Made by a program: the position numbers and the translations under genes
Origin: an uncultured bacterium
GTDB lineage: Bacteria > Cyanobacteriota > Vampirovibrionia > Gastranaerophilales > Gastranaerophilaceae
NCBI GenBank assembly: GCA_903868125.1
Contig: CAIPUE010000023.1
Span: forward strand, 83,977 to 147,976
Direction of reading: 5' to 3'
DNA length: 64,000 nt
In this document: positions 1 through 9,900 of the stretch, piece after piece
How positions within the stretch are numbered: position 1 is the first letter of the stretch
Layout of the letters: the number at the start of each line of letters is the position of its first letter
The notes under the pieces: generated by a model
Seen by the model: the letters and a program-made list of their open reading frames with translations, nothing else
Told to the model about the DNA's origin: nothing
Databases searched by the model: none

Positions 1-1953
1 ATTGCGATTAGTTCTTTTACGAATAAAGAAGAAATTGCATCATTGTTAAAAGCGAACAATTTGGATTCAAAATTCATTCAAATTTCAGAAGTAGAAATAG
101 AAGAGCTTTTTAATTATGTTTCTACTAATTTTTTCTCAAAAAAAGGACCCAAGGCTATAATAGCCGAGGCAGAAGACAAAGTTGCAGAAAATAGCGGGCA
201 TCATTCTGAAAGCAAAGAGGATTTAGCAGAACCTAAGAAAAAACTCGGTGAACTTTTGTTAACGGAAGGTTATATTGACCAAGCTCAATTAATTCAAGCC
301 CTCTCTGAAAGTAAAAAACAAGGGACACCTTTGGGTTCAACGTTGTATAAACTTGGTTTTATCACCTTAACCCAGTTGAAAGAAACACTGCAAAAGCAGC
401 AAGGGTATGACACCGTTAATGTAGAACAATTAAAGATTCAGGACAACATAGTAAACATTTTACCTGAATATTTCATCAAAACAAACAAGGTAATTCCTAT
501 TTCCACGGATGGAAGGAATCTTATTGTCGGGATGGTTAATCCTAAGGATATAAAAATTTTAAAAGATATCGTGTATCTTACAGGTCAAAAACCAAGGGCA
601 TTGTTGATTACTTATTATGAGTTTCAAAATTTTATTGATTCAGTTTATACTCATTCAAAAAAAGAAACCAAAGAAATTATCCAACAAATAGAAGATGAGA
701 CGCTTGAAATAGAAATTGAAGAGTCTCTTTGGGAACAAGTGGAAAGGGAATTGCAGGATCATAGCGGTTCTGTTGCGAAATTTGTTAACAAAATTATTAC
801 AGATGCCATAGATACCAAAGTAAGTGATATCCATATAGAACCCAGACTGGTAAATTATGTCGTCAGGTATCGTAAAGATGGAATTTTAAGCCGTATTGTT
901 GATATTCCTCCAAAAGTAGAGCAAGCCGTTTTAACCAGATTCAAGGTTTTGTCAAGAATGAACATAGCAGAACATAGACGTCCACAAGACGGGACATTTT
1001 CAATTAAGTACAGAAATAATGCTTATGATTTCAGAATAAATTCTTTGCCTGTGGGGGGCAAAGAGAAAATGGTAATAAGAATTTTGGCTCCTGCAGTAAG
1101 CTTAAGTGCTGCGGATAGAAAAATTAACTTAATTGGTGGAACAGTTGAAGATATTGAAAAAATAACGAAAATGATATCATGTCCTAATGGTATAATTTTA
1201 ACATCCGGTCCGACAGGTTCGGGGAAAACTACTACTTTATATTCTGTTTTAAAGACTTTAAATGAGGAGGATGTTAACATAACGACAATTGAAGACCCTG
1301 TGGAAATAAAACTTGAGGGGATTAATCAATCTCAAGTTAATTCAAAGGCAGGAATTACATTCGCATCTTGTATGAGAGCTATTTTAAGACAGGATCCTGA
1401 TATTATACTGGTAGGTGAAATAAGAGATTATGAAACATTAGAGGTTGCCATTTCAGCGGCATTAACCGGGCACTTGGTTTTAAGCACAGTTCACACCAAT
1501 TCTGCCGCAGCAACGGTTACACGTCTAATTGAAATGGGTGCAAAGGATTATTTAGTATCTTCAACTCTTTCAGGTATAATTGCTCAAAGATTGGTGAGAA
1601 AGCTTTGTGACGATTGTAAAGAGGAATATTATCTTTCACATGAGGAGGCTAGTAAAATTTTACTTGATGAAGATGAAATCCAAAAAGTTATGAAAACTAA
1701 AATTTACCGAAAAAAAGGTTGTCATGAATGTAATCTTAAAGGTTATAAGGGACGACTTGGCGTTTATGAAATTATGCCAATGAATAAAGAAATAAAAAAA
1801 CTTATTGCAGTTGGAGCTCATGATATTGAGATAGAAGAAGCTGCTATTGCCTGTGGGATGAAAACTCTTAATCAAGCTTGCTTGGGGCATATTTTAAAAG
1901 GATTGACCACTGTTGAAGAATTTGTAAGAGTTTTGGGAATAGTTAACGAATAA
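1..1953 (+). CDS. pilB: Type IV pilus / type II secretion assembly ATPase PilB (GspE family), 5' partial
   Basis: Hexameric cytoplasmic ATPase that powers pilus or pseudopilus extension. The frame is open back to base 1, so the true start is probably outside the window; a TTG at 43 is only the first internal candidate. An MshEN-type N-domain (about 238-640) is followed by the AAA core: Walker A GPTGSGKT at 1207-1230, an Asp box (EDPVE), Walker B DPDIILVGEIRD at 1393-1428 and a His box (STVHTN). A zinc-type tetracysteine lies near the end, with Cys codons at 1606, 1615, 1720 and 1729, as is usual in PilB/GspE and not in PilT. pilC follows after 11 nt. The family is certain; pilus versus secretion use cannot be decided here. 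Confidence 0.95.
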   Translation: MAISSFTNKEEIASLLKANNLDSKFIQISEVEIEELFNYVSTNFFSKKGPKAIIAEAEDKVAENSGHHSESKEDLAEPKKKLGELLLTEGYIDQAQLIQALSESKKQGTPLGSTLYKLGFITLTQLKETLQKQQGYDTVNVEQLKIQDNIVNILPEYFIKTNKVIPISTDGRNLIVGMVNPKDIKILKDIVYLTGQKPRALLITYYEFQNFIDSVYTHSKKETKEIIQQIEDETLEIEIEESLWEQVERELQDHSGSVAKFVNKIITDAIDTKVSDIHIEPRLVNYVVRYRKDGILSRIVDIPPKVEQAVLTRFKVLSRMNIAEHRRPQDGTFSIKYRNNAYDFRINSLPVGGKEKMVIRILAPAVSLSAADRKINLIGGTVEDIEKITKMISCPNGIILTSGPTGSGKTTTLYSVLKTLNEEDVNITTIEDPVEIKLEGINQSQVNSKAGITFASCMRAILRQDPDIILVGEIRDYETLEVAISAALTGHLVLSTVHTNSAAATVTRLIEMGAKDYLVSSTLSGIIAQRLVRKLCDDCKEEYYLSHEEASKILLDEDEIQKVMKTKIYRKKGCHECNLKGYKGRLGVYEIMPMNKEIKKLIAVGAHDIEIEEAAIACGMKTLNQACLGHILKGLTTVEEFVRVLGIVNE

Positions 1954-1964
1954 AGGGGAATCCT

Positions 1965-3173
1965 GTGGGAATATATAACTATATAGCATTAAAAAATAAT
2001 AAAGATATTGTTAAAGGTAAGGTTGAGGCAGAGAATCTCAAAGAAGCCCGCGACAATGTACGAAAATTAGGATTTTTACCTACAAAAATATATGAAGAGG
2101 CTAAGGCTTCTGTCGAAAATAAAGTTGCGGCTAAAAAAATACAAAAATTGGGGCTTCAAGATAGGATAGAGTTCACATCAACTTTTCAAATTCTTGCTCA
2201 ATCGGGGATTCCAGTTATTGAATCTTTGGTTTTCATAGAAAATGATGCTGCAAAATTAAAAATAAGATTGGTTGCAAAAGAGCTTAGGAGGCAAATAATG
2301 GCTGGTTCAACTTTTGCAGATACAATCGGGAAATATCCTCAAATTTTCGGGCAAATTTATATAGGTCTTGTCAAAGCAGGAGAAGACGCAGGAGAATTAG
2401 AAAAGACTTTAGAAAGATTACTGGAATTGTTAAAAAAAGAAGCTGCTATAAAATCCAAAGTTATAGGTACATTAATGTATCCTGCATTTGTAATTATTCT
2501 TGCGATGTTTATTGTTACGGTAATGCTTGTATTTGTTTTTCCTGCATTTAAGGATATGTTTGAAAATCAGGGTAAGGCTCTTCCGTGGATTACTGCTACA
2601 TTAATGTCTTTAGGTGAATTTCTTAAAGCATATTGGATTTTAATTCCGATTATTTTTGCTACGGTAATTTTTGGAACCACATTTTTACTCACTTGGCCAC
2701 CAAGTAAGCGAAAAATAGACAAATTTGTTTTAAAAATTCCATTATTAACCGACTTAATCCAGTTTTCCGATTTTTCAAACTTTATAGCGGTTATGCAAGT
2801 TGCATATGATGCGGGAATTCCAATTGTAGATTGTTTGTATTTATCCAATTTGACATTGACTAATTATACACTTCGCGATAAAATAGCAACAGCAACAAAC
2901 AAAGTTCAACAAGGTCAGCACTTATCAATGGCTTTAAAAACAACTCAAGTTATGCCTAAAATGATTTTGTTTATGATTTCGACTGGAGAACAGTCAGGTC
3001 GTTTGGGTGATATGCTTGTACAAGCGACGGTGTATATTGATAAAAAATTGGATAATATTATAGATATAATGACAAAAATGGTTGAGCCTATTATGTTATT
3101 AGTCATAGGAAGTATAGTATTAGTTTTGGCATTAGCACTTTATCTTCCGCTGTTTCAATCATACGCAAGTTAA
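1965..3173 (+). CDS. pilC: Type IV pilus inner-membrane platform protein PilC (GspF family)
   Basis: Polytopic inner-membrane protein that couples the PilB ATPase to the pilin assembly site. At 402 residues it has the normal family length and shows the two GspF repeats: a first cytoplasmic helical domain (FTSTFQILAQSGIPV), a membrane segment near VIILAMFIVTVMLVFVFPAF, a second helical domain (FSNFIAVMQVAYDAGIPI), and a C-terminal membrane segment ending LALYLPLFQSYAS. The start is GTG at 1965, chosen because an AAAGGGGA ribosome-binding site lies just upstream. It is 11 nt behind pilB and almost certainly in one operon with it. Confidence 0.94.
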   Translation: MGIYNYIALKNNKDIVKGKVEAENLKEARDNVRKLGFLPTKIYEEAKASVENKVAAKKIQKLGLQDRIEFTSTFQILAQSGIPVIESLVFIENDAAKLKIRLVAKELRRQIMAGSTFADTIGKYPQIFGQIYIGLVKAGEDAGELEKTLERLLELLKKEAAIKSKVIGTLMYPAFVIILAMFIVTVMLVFVFPAFKDMFENQGKALPWITATLMSLGEFLKAYWILIPIIFATVIFGTTFLLTWPPSKRKIDKFVLKIPLLTDLIQFSDFSNFIAVMQVAYDAGIPIVDCLYLSNLTLTNYTLRDKIATATNKVQQGQHLSMALKTTQVMPKMILFMISTGEQSGRLGDMLVQATVYIDKKLDNIIDIMTKMVEPIMLLVIGSIVLVLALALYLPLFQSYAS

Positions 3174-3186
3174 AAAGGAATAAGAC

Positions 3187-3486
3187 ATGGCAAAAGAATT
3201 AGAAAATGAATATGGCAATGATGATTTTGTGACAGGAGTATGGTCAGAGAGAGTTTTGGTCGTTACTCAAGATTATGAAATCAAAGGATATGTTTTTATG
3301 CCAAGAACGGGAAGAAAAAACCGTGTTTTGTCAGATATTTTAAACGGATTAAAGCGTTTTGTCGCAATAAAAGATTGTGAAATTACGCACAGACTTATTC
3401 CCAACAGAAGAACGGAATATCATAACTTTTTGCAACTCAATTTAAATTCAATTATTTTGCTTAGGCCGACGTTGGAAGAAGAATAA
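3187..3486 (+). CDS. Small conserved-looking protein downstream of pilC, function unknown
   Basis: This 99-residue protein starts at ATG 3187, 13 nt after pilC, with an AAAAAGGAA ribosome-binding site. There is no signal peptide or membrane segment. It looks like a small beta-rich domain (ERVLVVTQDYEIKGYVFMP, then HRLIPNRRTEYHNFLQLNL) with an acidic tail. Position suggests it is co-transcribed with pilB-pilC and might have an accessory or regulatory role in pilus assembly, but that rests on location only. Confidence 0.75.
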   Translation: MAKELENEYGNDDFVTGVWSERVLVVTQDYEIKGYVFMPRTGRKNRVLSDILNGLKRFVAIKDCEITHRLIPNRRTEYHNFLQLNLNSIILLRPTLEEE

Positions 3487-3532
3487 CGGCGAGGGAGTAA
3501 AAAGGAAAAAGTAATCGGTGGGTAGTGAGCAG

Positions 3533-3554
3533 TAGGTCGGGCTTTCAGCCCGAC
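3533..3554 (+). repeat. REP-type hairpin (GTAG + GTCGGGC/GCCCGAC)
   Basis: A GTAG tetranucleotide (3533-3536) is followed by a stem GTCGGGC, loop TTTCA, GCCCGAC. It belongs to the dispersed hairpin family also seen near 33000, 34801, 38704, 41006, 44008, 44998 and 52563. The GTAG foot resembles REP elements mobilised by RAYT transposases. It could also help terminate pilC-operon transcripts, although no U-tract follows. Confidence 0.8.
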
Positions 3555-3594
3555 ATCATGAGTTTTTAAAAAATCACAAAACTATTCAACTAAA

Positions 3595-3835
3595 ACAAAA
3601 AATCCCCACTGCTTTGCTTTAGCGAAAGAGCCAATGTTCTTAAAGTCTTTGCCTTCTTTTTTACAAAAACTCCAAACACATCAATCTGCTTTCATTCAGC
3701 GAAAAAGCCAGTGTTCCTAAAGTTTTTTGCCTTCTTTTTTACAAAAAAGAAGGTCTGTTTTGCTTTAGCGAAAGAGCCAATATTCCTAAAGCCTTTTACT
3801 TACTTTTCTTCAGAAAAGTAAGTCCCATTTGCCAC
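3595..3835 (-). repeat. Three tandem copies of an ~80-bp dispersed repeat (family C)
   Basis: This fills the gap between the small pil-operon gene and the activator gene. Read on the minus strand, each unit contains a TTTAGGAACATTGGCTCTTT-like block, TCGCTAAAGCAAA, and a short hairpin such as CTTACTTTTCTTCAGAAAAGTAAG or its AAGAAGG counterpart. Two further copies in the opposite orientation lie at 45828-46112. The last copy here supplies the stop codon of the neighbouring CDS. Confidence 0.75.
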
Positions 3836-4817
3836 ATGTACTTCCCCAGCGGGCAATGATATTGCCTTGGATGTCTTTGATTTTACTGACGTGGTGTTGG
3901 ACTTCGTTATTTTCCACGATTGTGATGATTTCGCAGTTATTGGAGCAATCGCTGCACTCGCAAGTGATTGCATTAAAATGCATGTCTCCAACTGCCCAAC
4001 CTTTAAATTTGGTAGGTTGTTGGGTATATTGATGGTTTTCCATCGCCAAAAGTGCGGAGCCGATTGCACCCATTGTTTGGTGATTTTCAGGTACAATTAT
4101 TTTTGTGTTTAGAGCTTCTTCAAACGCTTTTACCATGCCTGAATTTGTCGCTACCCCACCTTGGAATGTTACGGTAGATAGAAGTTCCTTGCCGAGTGCG
4201 AGATTACTTAGATAGTTTCTTACTAACGCTTGGCAAAGTCCATATAATAAATCTTCTATATCGTAGCCCAGTTGTTGTTTGTGGATTAAATCGCTTTCGG
4301 CGAAAACACCGCAACGTCCGGCTATACGTGCCGGATTTTGTGATTTTAGGGCTGTTTCTCCAAAGAGTTCTATAGGTACGTTAAGTCGGTTTGCTTGTTG
4401 GTCCAGAAAGCTTCCCGTGCCTGCAGCACAAACTGTGTTCATCGCAAAATCGGTTACAATCCCATCTCTAAGTAGAATTATTTTACTGTCTTGACCGCCT
4501 ATTTCTAAAATTGTCTGAACTCCGGGGATATTGGTGCTTGCTGCGACTGCGTGGGCTGTAATTTCGTTTTTAATTACATCTGCGCCGACAAGTGCACCTG
4601 CGAGACTTCTTCCGCTTCCTGTTGCGCCTACACCTTGAACGTTGTACTCACAAAGTGCTTTTTTATGTAATTCTCTAAGTCCTGTTTGAACCGCTATTAC
4701 AGGTTTGCCTGCGGTTCTGAGCATGTAGCTGTCTATATATTTTCCATTTTCGTCTACCAGTGCAACTTTTGTTGTTACTGAGCCGACGTCTATTCCTAAG
4801 TATACTGTTAATGCCAT
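3810..4817 (-). CDS. BadF/BadG/HgdC-type ATPase, activator of 2-hydroxyacyl-CoA dehydratase (family)
   Basis: ASKHA-fold ATPase of the family that transfers one electron, driven by ATP, to 2-hydroxyacyl-CoA dehydratases or benzoyl-CoA reductases. Visible marks are the phosphate loop GIDVGSVTTK (residues 8-17), GGQDSK (107-112), and the two cysteines in VCAAGTG (Cys130) and GRCGVFAESD (Cys169) that in the family bridge a 4Fe-4S cluster between two subunits. At 335 residues it is about 70 longer than classical activators; the extra tail contains a Cys-rich segment CECSDCSNNC. The start is ATG 4817 with an AGAGGAG site. No dehydratase subunit genes are nearby, so the substrate is unknown. The last three residues and the stop are encoded inside a repeat hairpin. 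Confidence 0.85.
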   Translation of the reverse strand: MALTVYLGIDVGSVTTKVALVDENGKYIDSYMLRTAGKPVIAVQTGLRELHKKALCEYNVQGVGATGSGRSLAGALVGADVIKNEITAHAVAASTNIPGVQTILEIGGQDSKIILLRDGIVTDFAMNTVCAAGTGSFLDQQANRLNVPIELFGETALKSQNPARIAGRCGVFAESDLIHKQQLGYDIEDLLYGLCQALVRNYLSNLALGKELLSTVTFQGGVATNSGMVKAFEEALNTKIIVPENHQTMGAIGSALLAMENHQYTQQPTKFKGWAVGDMHFNAITCECSDCSNNCEIITIVENNEVQHHVSKIKDIQGNIIARWGSTCGKWDLLF

Positions 4818-4834
4818 TTTTTTCTCCTCTTTAG

Positions 4835-4896
4835 TTGAACAGTCGAATAGTCTAACAGTTTAATAGTTTAACTATTCTCGCAATCTTTTTACTCTT
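4835..4896 (-). repeat. Family B purine/pyrimidine repeat upstream of the activator gene
   Basis: On the minus strand this reads as GAGTAAAGAGTAAAAAG, then GCGAGAATAG, followed by several TTAAACT/TTCGACT/TTCAACT words. The same order of words recurs at 26094, 26674, 37300, 43525, 45300, 46715 and 52600. It is non-coding here. Confidence 0.65.
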
Positions 4897-4930
4897 TACT
4901 CGTCCCATCATTTTCTCAAAAAAAAAATTT

Positions 4931-6226
4931 CTAAACAAGAGTTTGTAAAACTTTTATCACAAACTCCAATGCGCCTTGATTTTGTTCAAATACCGTTTTG
5001 CAATCTTGGGAAGCTTTTTGATAATAAATTTCGTCTGATAGAAGTTTATGTAAATGATTTTGTAGTTCTTGAGGTGTTTTGACAATTTTTCCCGCATCAG
5101 AGGAGGTTAGTATTGAATAAATATCTTTAAAATTATGTATACTTGGACCTGATACGATAGGTTTTTTGAAAATTGTTGCTTCAAGGGGATTGTGGCCGCC
5201 TGTTTTGTTGAAACTTCCGCCGATAAATGCCACATCACAAACGGAGTAAAATTTTGCGAGTTCGCCCATTGTATCGAGTAAAATTACGTCATTTTGCTCA
5301 AAGTCGGCATTTTGAGAACGTTTTGAACAAGTCAATTCACTTTTTTTGATTAAGTTGAATACATTTTCGTTGCGTTCAGGGTGCCTTGGTGCGAGAATTA
5401 ATTTTAGATTTGGAAATTTCCTTTTAAGTTCTGAAAAAACTTTTAAAACAATCTCGTCTTCTCCGTTATGAGTACTTGCGGCAATCAAGATTTTGTGTTG
5501 AGAATTTTTTTCAAACCCAAGCGTGGATGCGTCAGGTTTATTGATGTCGAATTTTAAATTTCCCATTATTACTGTTGTTTTTGGATTTGCGCCGATAGAG
5601 ATTAATTTTTCATTATCTTGCTTACTTTGGGTAAAAATATTTGTGTATTTTTTTAAAATCGGGGAGAAAAAGAAAGACAATTTTTTGTAGCTTTTATAGG
5701 TTCTGTCTGAAATTCTGCCGTTAATAATAAATAGTGGAATCGGAATTTTTTGTTTATTCAGTGTATTAGCAAAGTTGGGCCAGAGTTCTGTTTCGGCAAT
5801 AAAAACCGCATCAGGTTTAAGTTTTTTAAGCATATTTTTGATGCAAAACGGAAAATCGAAAGGAAAATAGGAAATAAAATCAGCAGTGTTACTTAATTTT
5901 TTATGCGCGATTTCTTGTCCTGTCTTGGTTCCTGTGAGTACTATTATGTTAGTGTTTGGAAATGTTTCGCGCGTTTTTTTGATTAAATTTTCTATGGCGA
6001 TTACTTCTCCTACAGAAACTCCGTAGAAGACAATTGTTTTTTGAGGGCGGGATTGCAATCCCGCCATATTACTTGGCTCATTAAGAATTATGTCACTTTT
6101 TATTCCATTATAAAATCCGCATTTTTCTTTAAACCCAACTGTTAATTTCGGCTTAAATAAACCGGCAACGAGCCAAAATGGTAAAATTATTATAAAAGCT
6201 ATTGTTGATAAAATCCCATAAATCAT
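4931..6226 (-). CDS. waaA: 3-deoxy-D-manno-octulosonic acid (Kdo) transferase
   Basis: GT30 enzyme that adds Kdo from CMP-Kdo to lipid A precursor at the inner membrane; it implies an LPS-type outer membrane. At 431 residues it has the usual length. Family features are an N-terminal membrane anchor (IAFIIILPFWLVAGLF), the GEVIAIENLI and GTKTGQEIA region, AETELWPNF, ISDRTYKSYKK, the C-terminal nucleotide-binding half with APRHPERN, and GGHNPLEA. The ATG at 6226 has no Shine-Dalgarno site but a TAAAAT box ending 6 nt upstream. A perfect 20-bp palindrome (6046-6065) lies in frame in the N-terminal half and encodes part of MAGLQSRPQ, a segment that looks like an insertion. Confidence 0.93.
   Translation of the reverse strand: MIYGILSTIAFIIILPFWLVAGLFKPKLTVGFKEKCGFYNGIKSDIILNEPSNMAGLQSRPQKTIVFYGVSVGEVIAIENLIKKTRETFPNTNIIVLTGTKTGQEIAHKKLSNTADFISYFPFDFPFCIKNMLKKLKPDAVFIAETELWPNFANTLNKQKIPIPLFIINGRISDRTYKSYKKLSFFFSPILKKYTNIFTQSKQDNEKLISIGANPKTTVIMGNLKFDINKPDASTLGFEKNSQHKILIAASTHNGEDEIVLKVFSELKRKFPNLKLILAPRHPERNENVFNLIKKSELTCSKRSQNADFEQNDVILLDTMGELAKFYSVCDVAFIGGSFNKTGGHNPLEATIFKKPIVSGPSIHNFKDIYSILTSSDAGKIVKTPQELQNHLHKLLSDEIYYQKASQDCKTVFEQNQGALEFVIKVLQTLV
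6046..6065. repeat. Perfect 20-bp palindrome inside waaA
   Basis: GGCGGGATTGCAATCCCGCC is its own reverse complement. It is much more GC-rich than the surrounding gene and is preserved in frame. It resembles the GC-rich hairpins in other gaps of this window but has no GTAG foot. Confidence 0.85.
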
Positions 6227-6243
6227 AATTTTATTTTATTACA
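6227..6243 (-). promoter_or_regulatory. Probable leaderless promoter of waaA
   Basis: On the minus strand TGTAA-TAAAAT is followed by 6 nt (AAAATT) and then the ATG of waaA. No ribosome-binding site lies between. The spacing puts the transcription start at or next to the start codon. No good -35 box is seen. Confidence 0.5.
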
Positions 6244-6345
6244 AATATTATTTTATGGTATGACTTGATTTAAAATATTGTCTTTTTGGAGAATTAATTT
6301 TTCCGCTGTTCCTTATATTATGATTTTTTATATGGAGGAATAATC

Positions 6346-6921
6346 ATGGAAAATAAATTAGAAGGTACAAAGACTCAACAATGTTTAATAAACGCATTTG
6401 CAGGCGAATCTCAGGCAAGAAACCGCTATACTTATTTTGCCTCGGTGGCTAAAAAGGAGGGTTATGAACAGATTTCTGCGATTTTTTCAGAAACTGCGGA
6501 TAACGAAAAAGAACATGCAAAATTATTTTATAAACACTTGGGTTCAGGTAAGGCAAAAGTAAATGGTGAGTATCCTTTCCATCTTGGTACGACTGTCGAA
6601 AACCTTAAACACGCAGCAATGGGAGAACACGAAGAATGGACTGATTTATATTTGAATGCGTCCATAATTGCAAAAGAAGAAGGTTTTTTGGATGTTGCAA
6701 ACACGTTCAGGCAGGTTTTGGAGGTTGAAAGACACCATGAAGCAAGATATTTAGCTTTGGCAAATAATATTGAAACTAATTCTGTATTTAAAAAATTAAA
6801 CGAAGTACAATGGAAATGCAGAAATTGTGGACGACCTTATCTGGGAATTGAAGCTCCGTTGGTCTGTCCTACTTGTTTGCATCCTCAAGCGTATTATGAA
6901 TTACTGTGTGACAATTTTTGA
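6346..6921 (+). CDS. rbr: Rubrerythrin
   Basis: Non-haem diiron peroxidase that reduces hydrogen peroxide in the cytoplasm of anaerobes, fed by rubredoxin or NADH-linked reductases. At 191 residues it has standard length. The ferritin-like four-helix domain carries ligands including Glu21 in FAGESQARNRY, Glu54 and His57 in DNEKEH, and EVERHHEARY in the last helix. The C-terminal rubredoxin-like iron site has Cys158, Cys161, Cys174 and Cys177. The ATG at 6346 follows a strong GGAGG. It suggests a microbe that meets oxygen but is basically anaerobic. The stop is 20 nt before the next gene's preferred start. Confidence 0.96.
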   Translation: MENKLEGTKTQQCLINAFAGESQARNRYTYFASVAKKEGYEQISAIFSETADNEKEHAKLFYKHLGSGKAKVNGEYPFHLGTTVENLKHAAMGEHEEWTDLYLNASIIAKEEGFLDVANTFRQVLEVERHHEARYLALANNIETNSVFKKLNEVQWKCRNCGRPYLGIEAPLVCPTCLHPQAYYELLCDNF

Positions 6922-6941
6922 TTCATGTTATACTAAGTAAA

Positions 6942-9900
6942 ATGAAAATCAGACTAAAATTGTTGTTATTCATATTATTTTTTGTATTACTTTATGCTGC
7001 TTATTATTGGGGAGTTCCTGCAGTTGTGGATATTGGGCATAGGGTTCCTGAAATTCAGCGCATAGTAAAAAAAGAGTTGGGGACACAAATTGAGCTTAAA
7101 AATCCGAGTTTAAAAATGGGATTAACTCCTTCGATTTGGCTCAATGCTTCTGATTTTAAGATTGTGGATAAAAATTCTACTCCGTTGTCGGTTTCTAACT
7201 CTAAATTAAAAATTCGTCTGTTACCGTTGTTATTCGGAAAAATTCAACTGGCTTATTTTTCCTGTGATAAGATAAATTTGGATTTGAAGATTGATAAAAA
7301 TTTCCGATTTTATATCGGAAATCATTTGATTATAAAAAGCGCTAATTCTAAATTTTCGATTGAAGATTCCAAAATGAATATTGAAAGTTACAAAATTAAT
7401 TTAAAAGACGAAATACAAAATAAAGATGTTTTGATAAATGGCGATTACTTTGATTTAGAAAAATATAATTCAAAAAAATATATAAAATTTTCCACAAATT
7501 CAAAATTAAAAATTAAAAACCACTATTCAATTATAAACGCGGACGTGGATTTTAGACTTCCGTTCAAAAAAGGATTTGACACAAACGAGGTTGTTTTTGA
7601 CGGAGCCGTTACCAACTTAAGCTTAGCGGATTTATCGCCTTATATAAGAAAAATATCGAAAAATAAGATAAAAAAAATAGACGGGATTTTAAATATTGAA
7701 GCCGATACTAAAATTTTGAACAAAAAAACAACCAGAATAATGACTCAAATGGCTGTTGAAAAATTTTCGATTGAGGCGAAAGACAGTCCCAATAATAATC
7801 ATTTTAACAATAAATTCAACATTACGACAATTGTGGATGCTTCAAAGAATGTTTTAATCATTAAAACATTCAAAATTTTATCTAATAATATTGATGCTGA
7901 TATTAACGGAAAAATCAATAAAATAAGTTCTCAAAACCCTGTCCTGGATTTGTCGGTTGTCTTAAATAAATCGAGAACGGAAGATTTTATATCGCTTTTG
8001 CCTGCAAAAAACTCCGAAGAAATCGGTATGAATTTTATTGCTTTAAAAAAATACGAGTATTTTTCAGACCTTCAAGGAAAACTTTTTATCAAAGGAAAAA
8101 TCAAAAAACCTAAACTCACAGGTAAATTTCTTTCAACGAACGGATATTTAATTAAGCCTTTTGGGGGCAATATTCCAAAATCAACTTTAAAAATAGACTT
8201 CTTAGGCGAAAATTTTGATATGGATGTGATTTTCCCGACTTCAAGAAACGAAAGAATTCTTCTCAAGGGAAAGATTGATTTGTACGGCGGAAGCAAAATA
8301 CATTTAGACATTACAAGTACGCCTAATGTGGATTTGGAACTTACTGAATCAATTTTGAATCCTCTGCATGAGATTTTCAACTTTGCACTCGGTCCGCTCC
8401 CCGTTATGAAACTCAAGGGTGCAGGTAATATTAATTTAAAAATTAACGGTACAAGGGAAAATTCGCACCTTTTCGGGGTGTTCAATTTTAGAAATACCAC
8501 CGCGAGTTTTAATGGGATTAATATGTTGTTGAAAAATGGAGAGGGGAGTCTTGAGTTTAAAGATAAAGACACCCATCTTGTTACTAAAAAAGCCTTTTTA
8601 GATAATAAATTGGTTAAAATTGATGGAAAATGTTCGTTTTTCGGTGTTTTGGATTATGATATAACTGCAAGTAACCAAAATTGGGATAAATTACTTGATG
8701 TTGTAAAGACATCTCCGCTGTTAGGTGATATTCAAAAATTAATACCGGCCAAAAGCAATATTAAAGGGAAGTTTAACACAAAACTTAAACTTAAGGGGAA
8801 GGTTCAAGATATTAACGAATTTGCTTTAGGTAAAACGGTTTTTCTTGAAGGAAATATAAAATTACTCGGTAACGATGTTTTGTTCAATCAAATGCATACT
8901 TCAATCAAAAATTTATTTGGAACGGTTAATTTTAAAAATACAGATGCGGATTTTGATTTATACTCTTTGTTGGATAATTCAAAAATTTATATTAAGGGTA
9001 AATTAAAGAATAAAAATGTGAATTTAGAAATGAAAGGCAGTTTGAAGAATAATCCGTTTAATTTAACTTGTGATATAAAAAATATCTTTCAAAAAAAACA
9101 AATTATAAACGCAAAATTTATTTCCGAGAATTTCGACCTGTCAGAGCTCAAAAATTTAGTGCAATATCCTTTTATTCCTCAGAATGTAAAAAAATATCTT
9201 AACGAAATCTCAAACTCATCAGGACATGTCAGCTTAAAAGCTTCGATTAAAAATAATGTTGTAAATTCAAAAATTAAACTTAACGAGATTGCTTTTGCGT
9301 ATTCAAACATCCCCATCAAAATTTTTAGCGGGAATATCGAACTCAATGACGATAAACTAATTTTATATAAAGTTAATGCAAATCTCGATTCTATGCCTAT
9401 TTTGGTTGATGGGTTTATTACGAATATTTTTGAAAATCCTCAATTTAATCTTTACTTGAATTCCAAGCTGTCGCAAAATTTTGTTGAAAAATATATAAAT
9501 AAAAATGCCGTTTATCCTCTAAAAATCAAAGGTGACATTATTTATTCAGCAAGAATTAACGGCAATAAGAATTTTTTCAACGCAAAAACCGAACTAAATT
9601 TGCAGGAAGATTCAAATATTTCCTACATGGGTTCAATTGTGGGGGATGTAAATAATCCGATAAAAATATTTGCGGATACCAATATTTCAAAAAATTCCAT
9701 TTATGTGAACAATTTTCAATATGATAAATTAATTTCTTCTCAGAATGATAAACAATTTGTGTCTCCACAATTAAACGCCAGAGGGCGGATTGATGTGAGT
9801 AAAAATGATATTGTTTTCCATAATTTCAGGGTGAAAACTCAAAATCCTACCGATGCAAAAATATTTAACCTTTTATTCAAAAAATCAATGATTAAACAGG

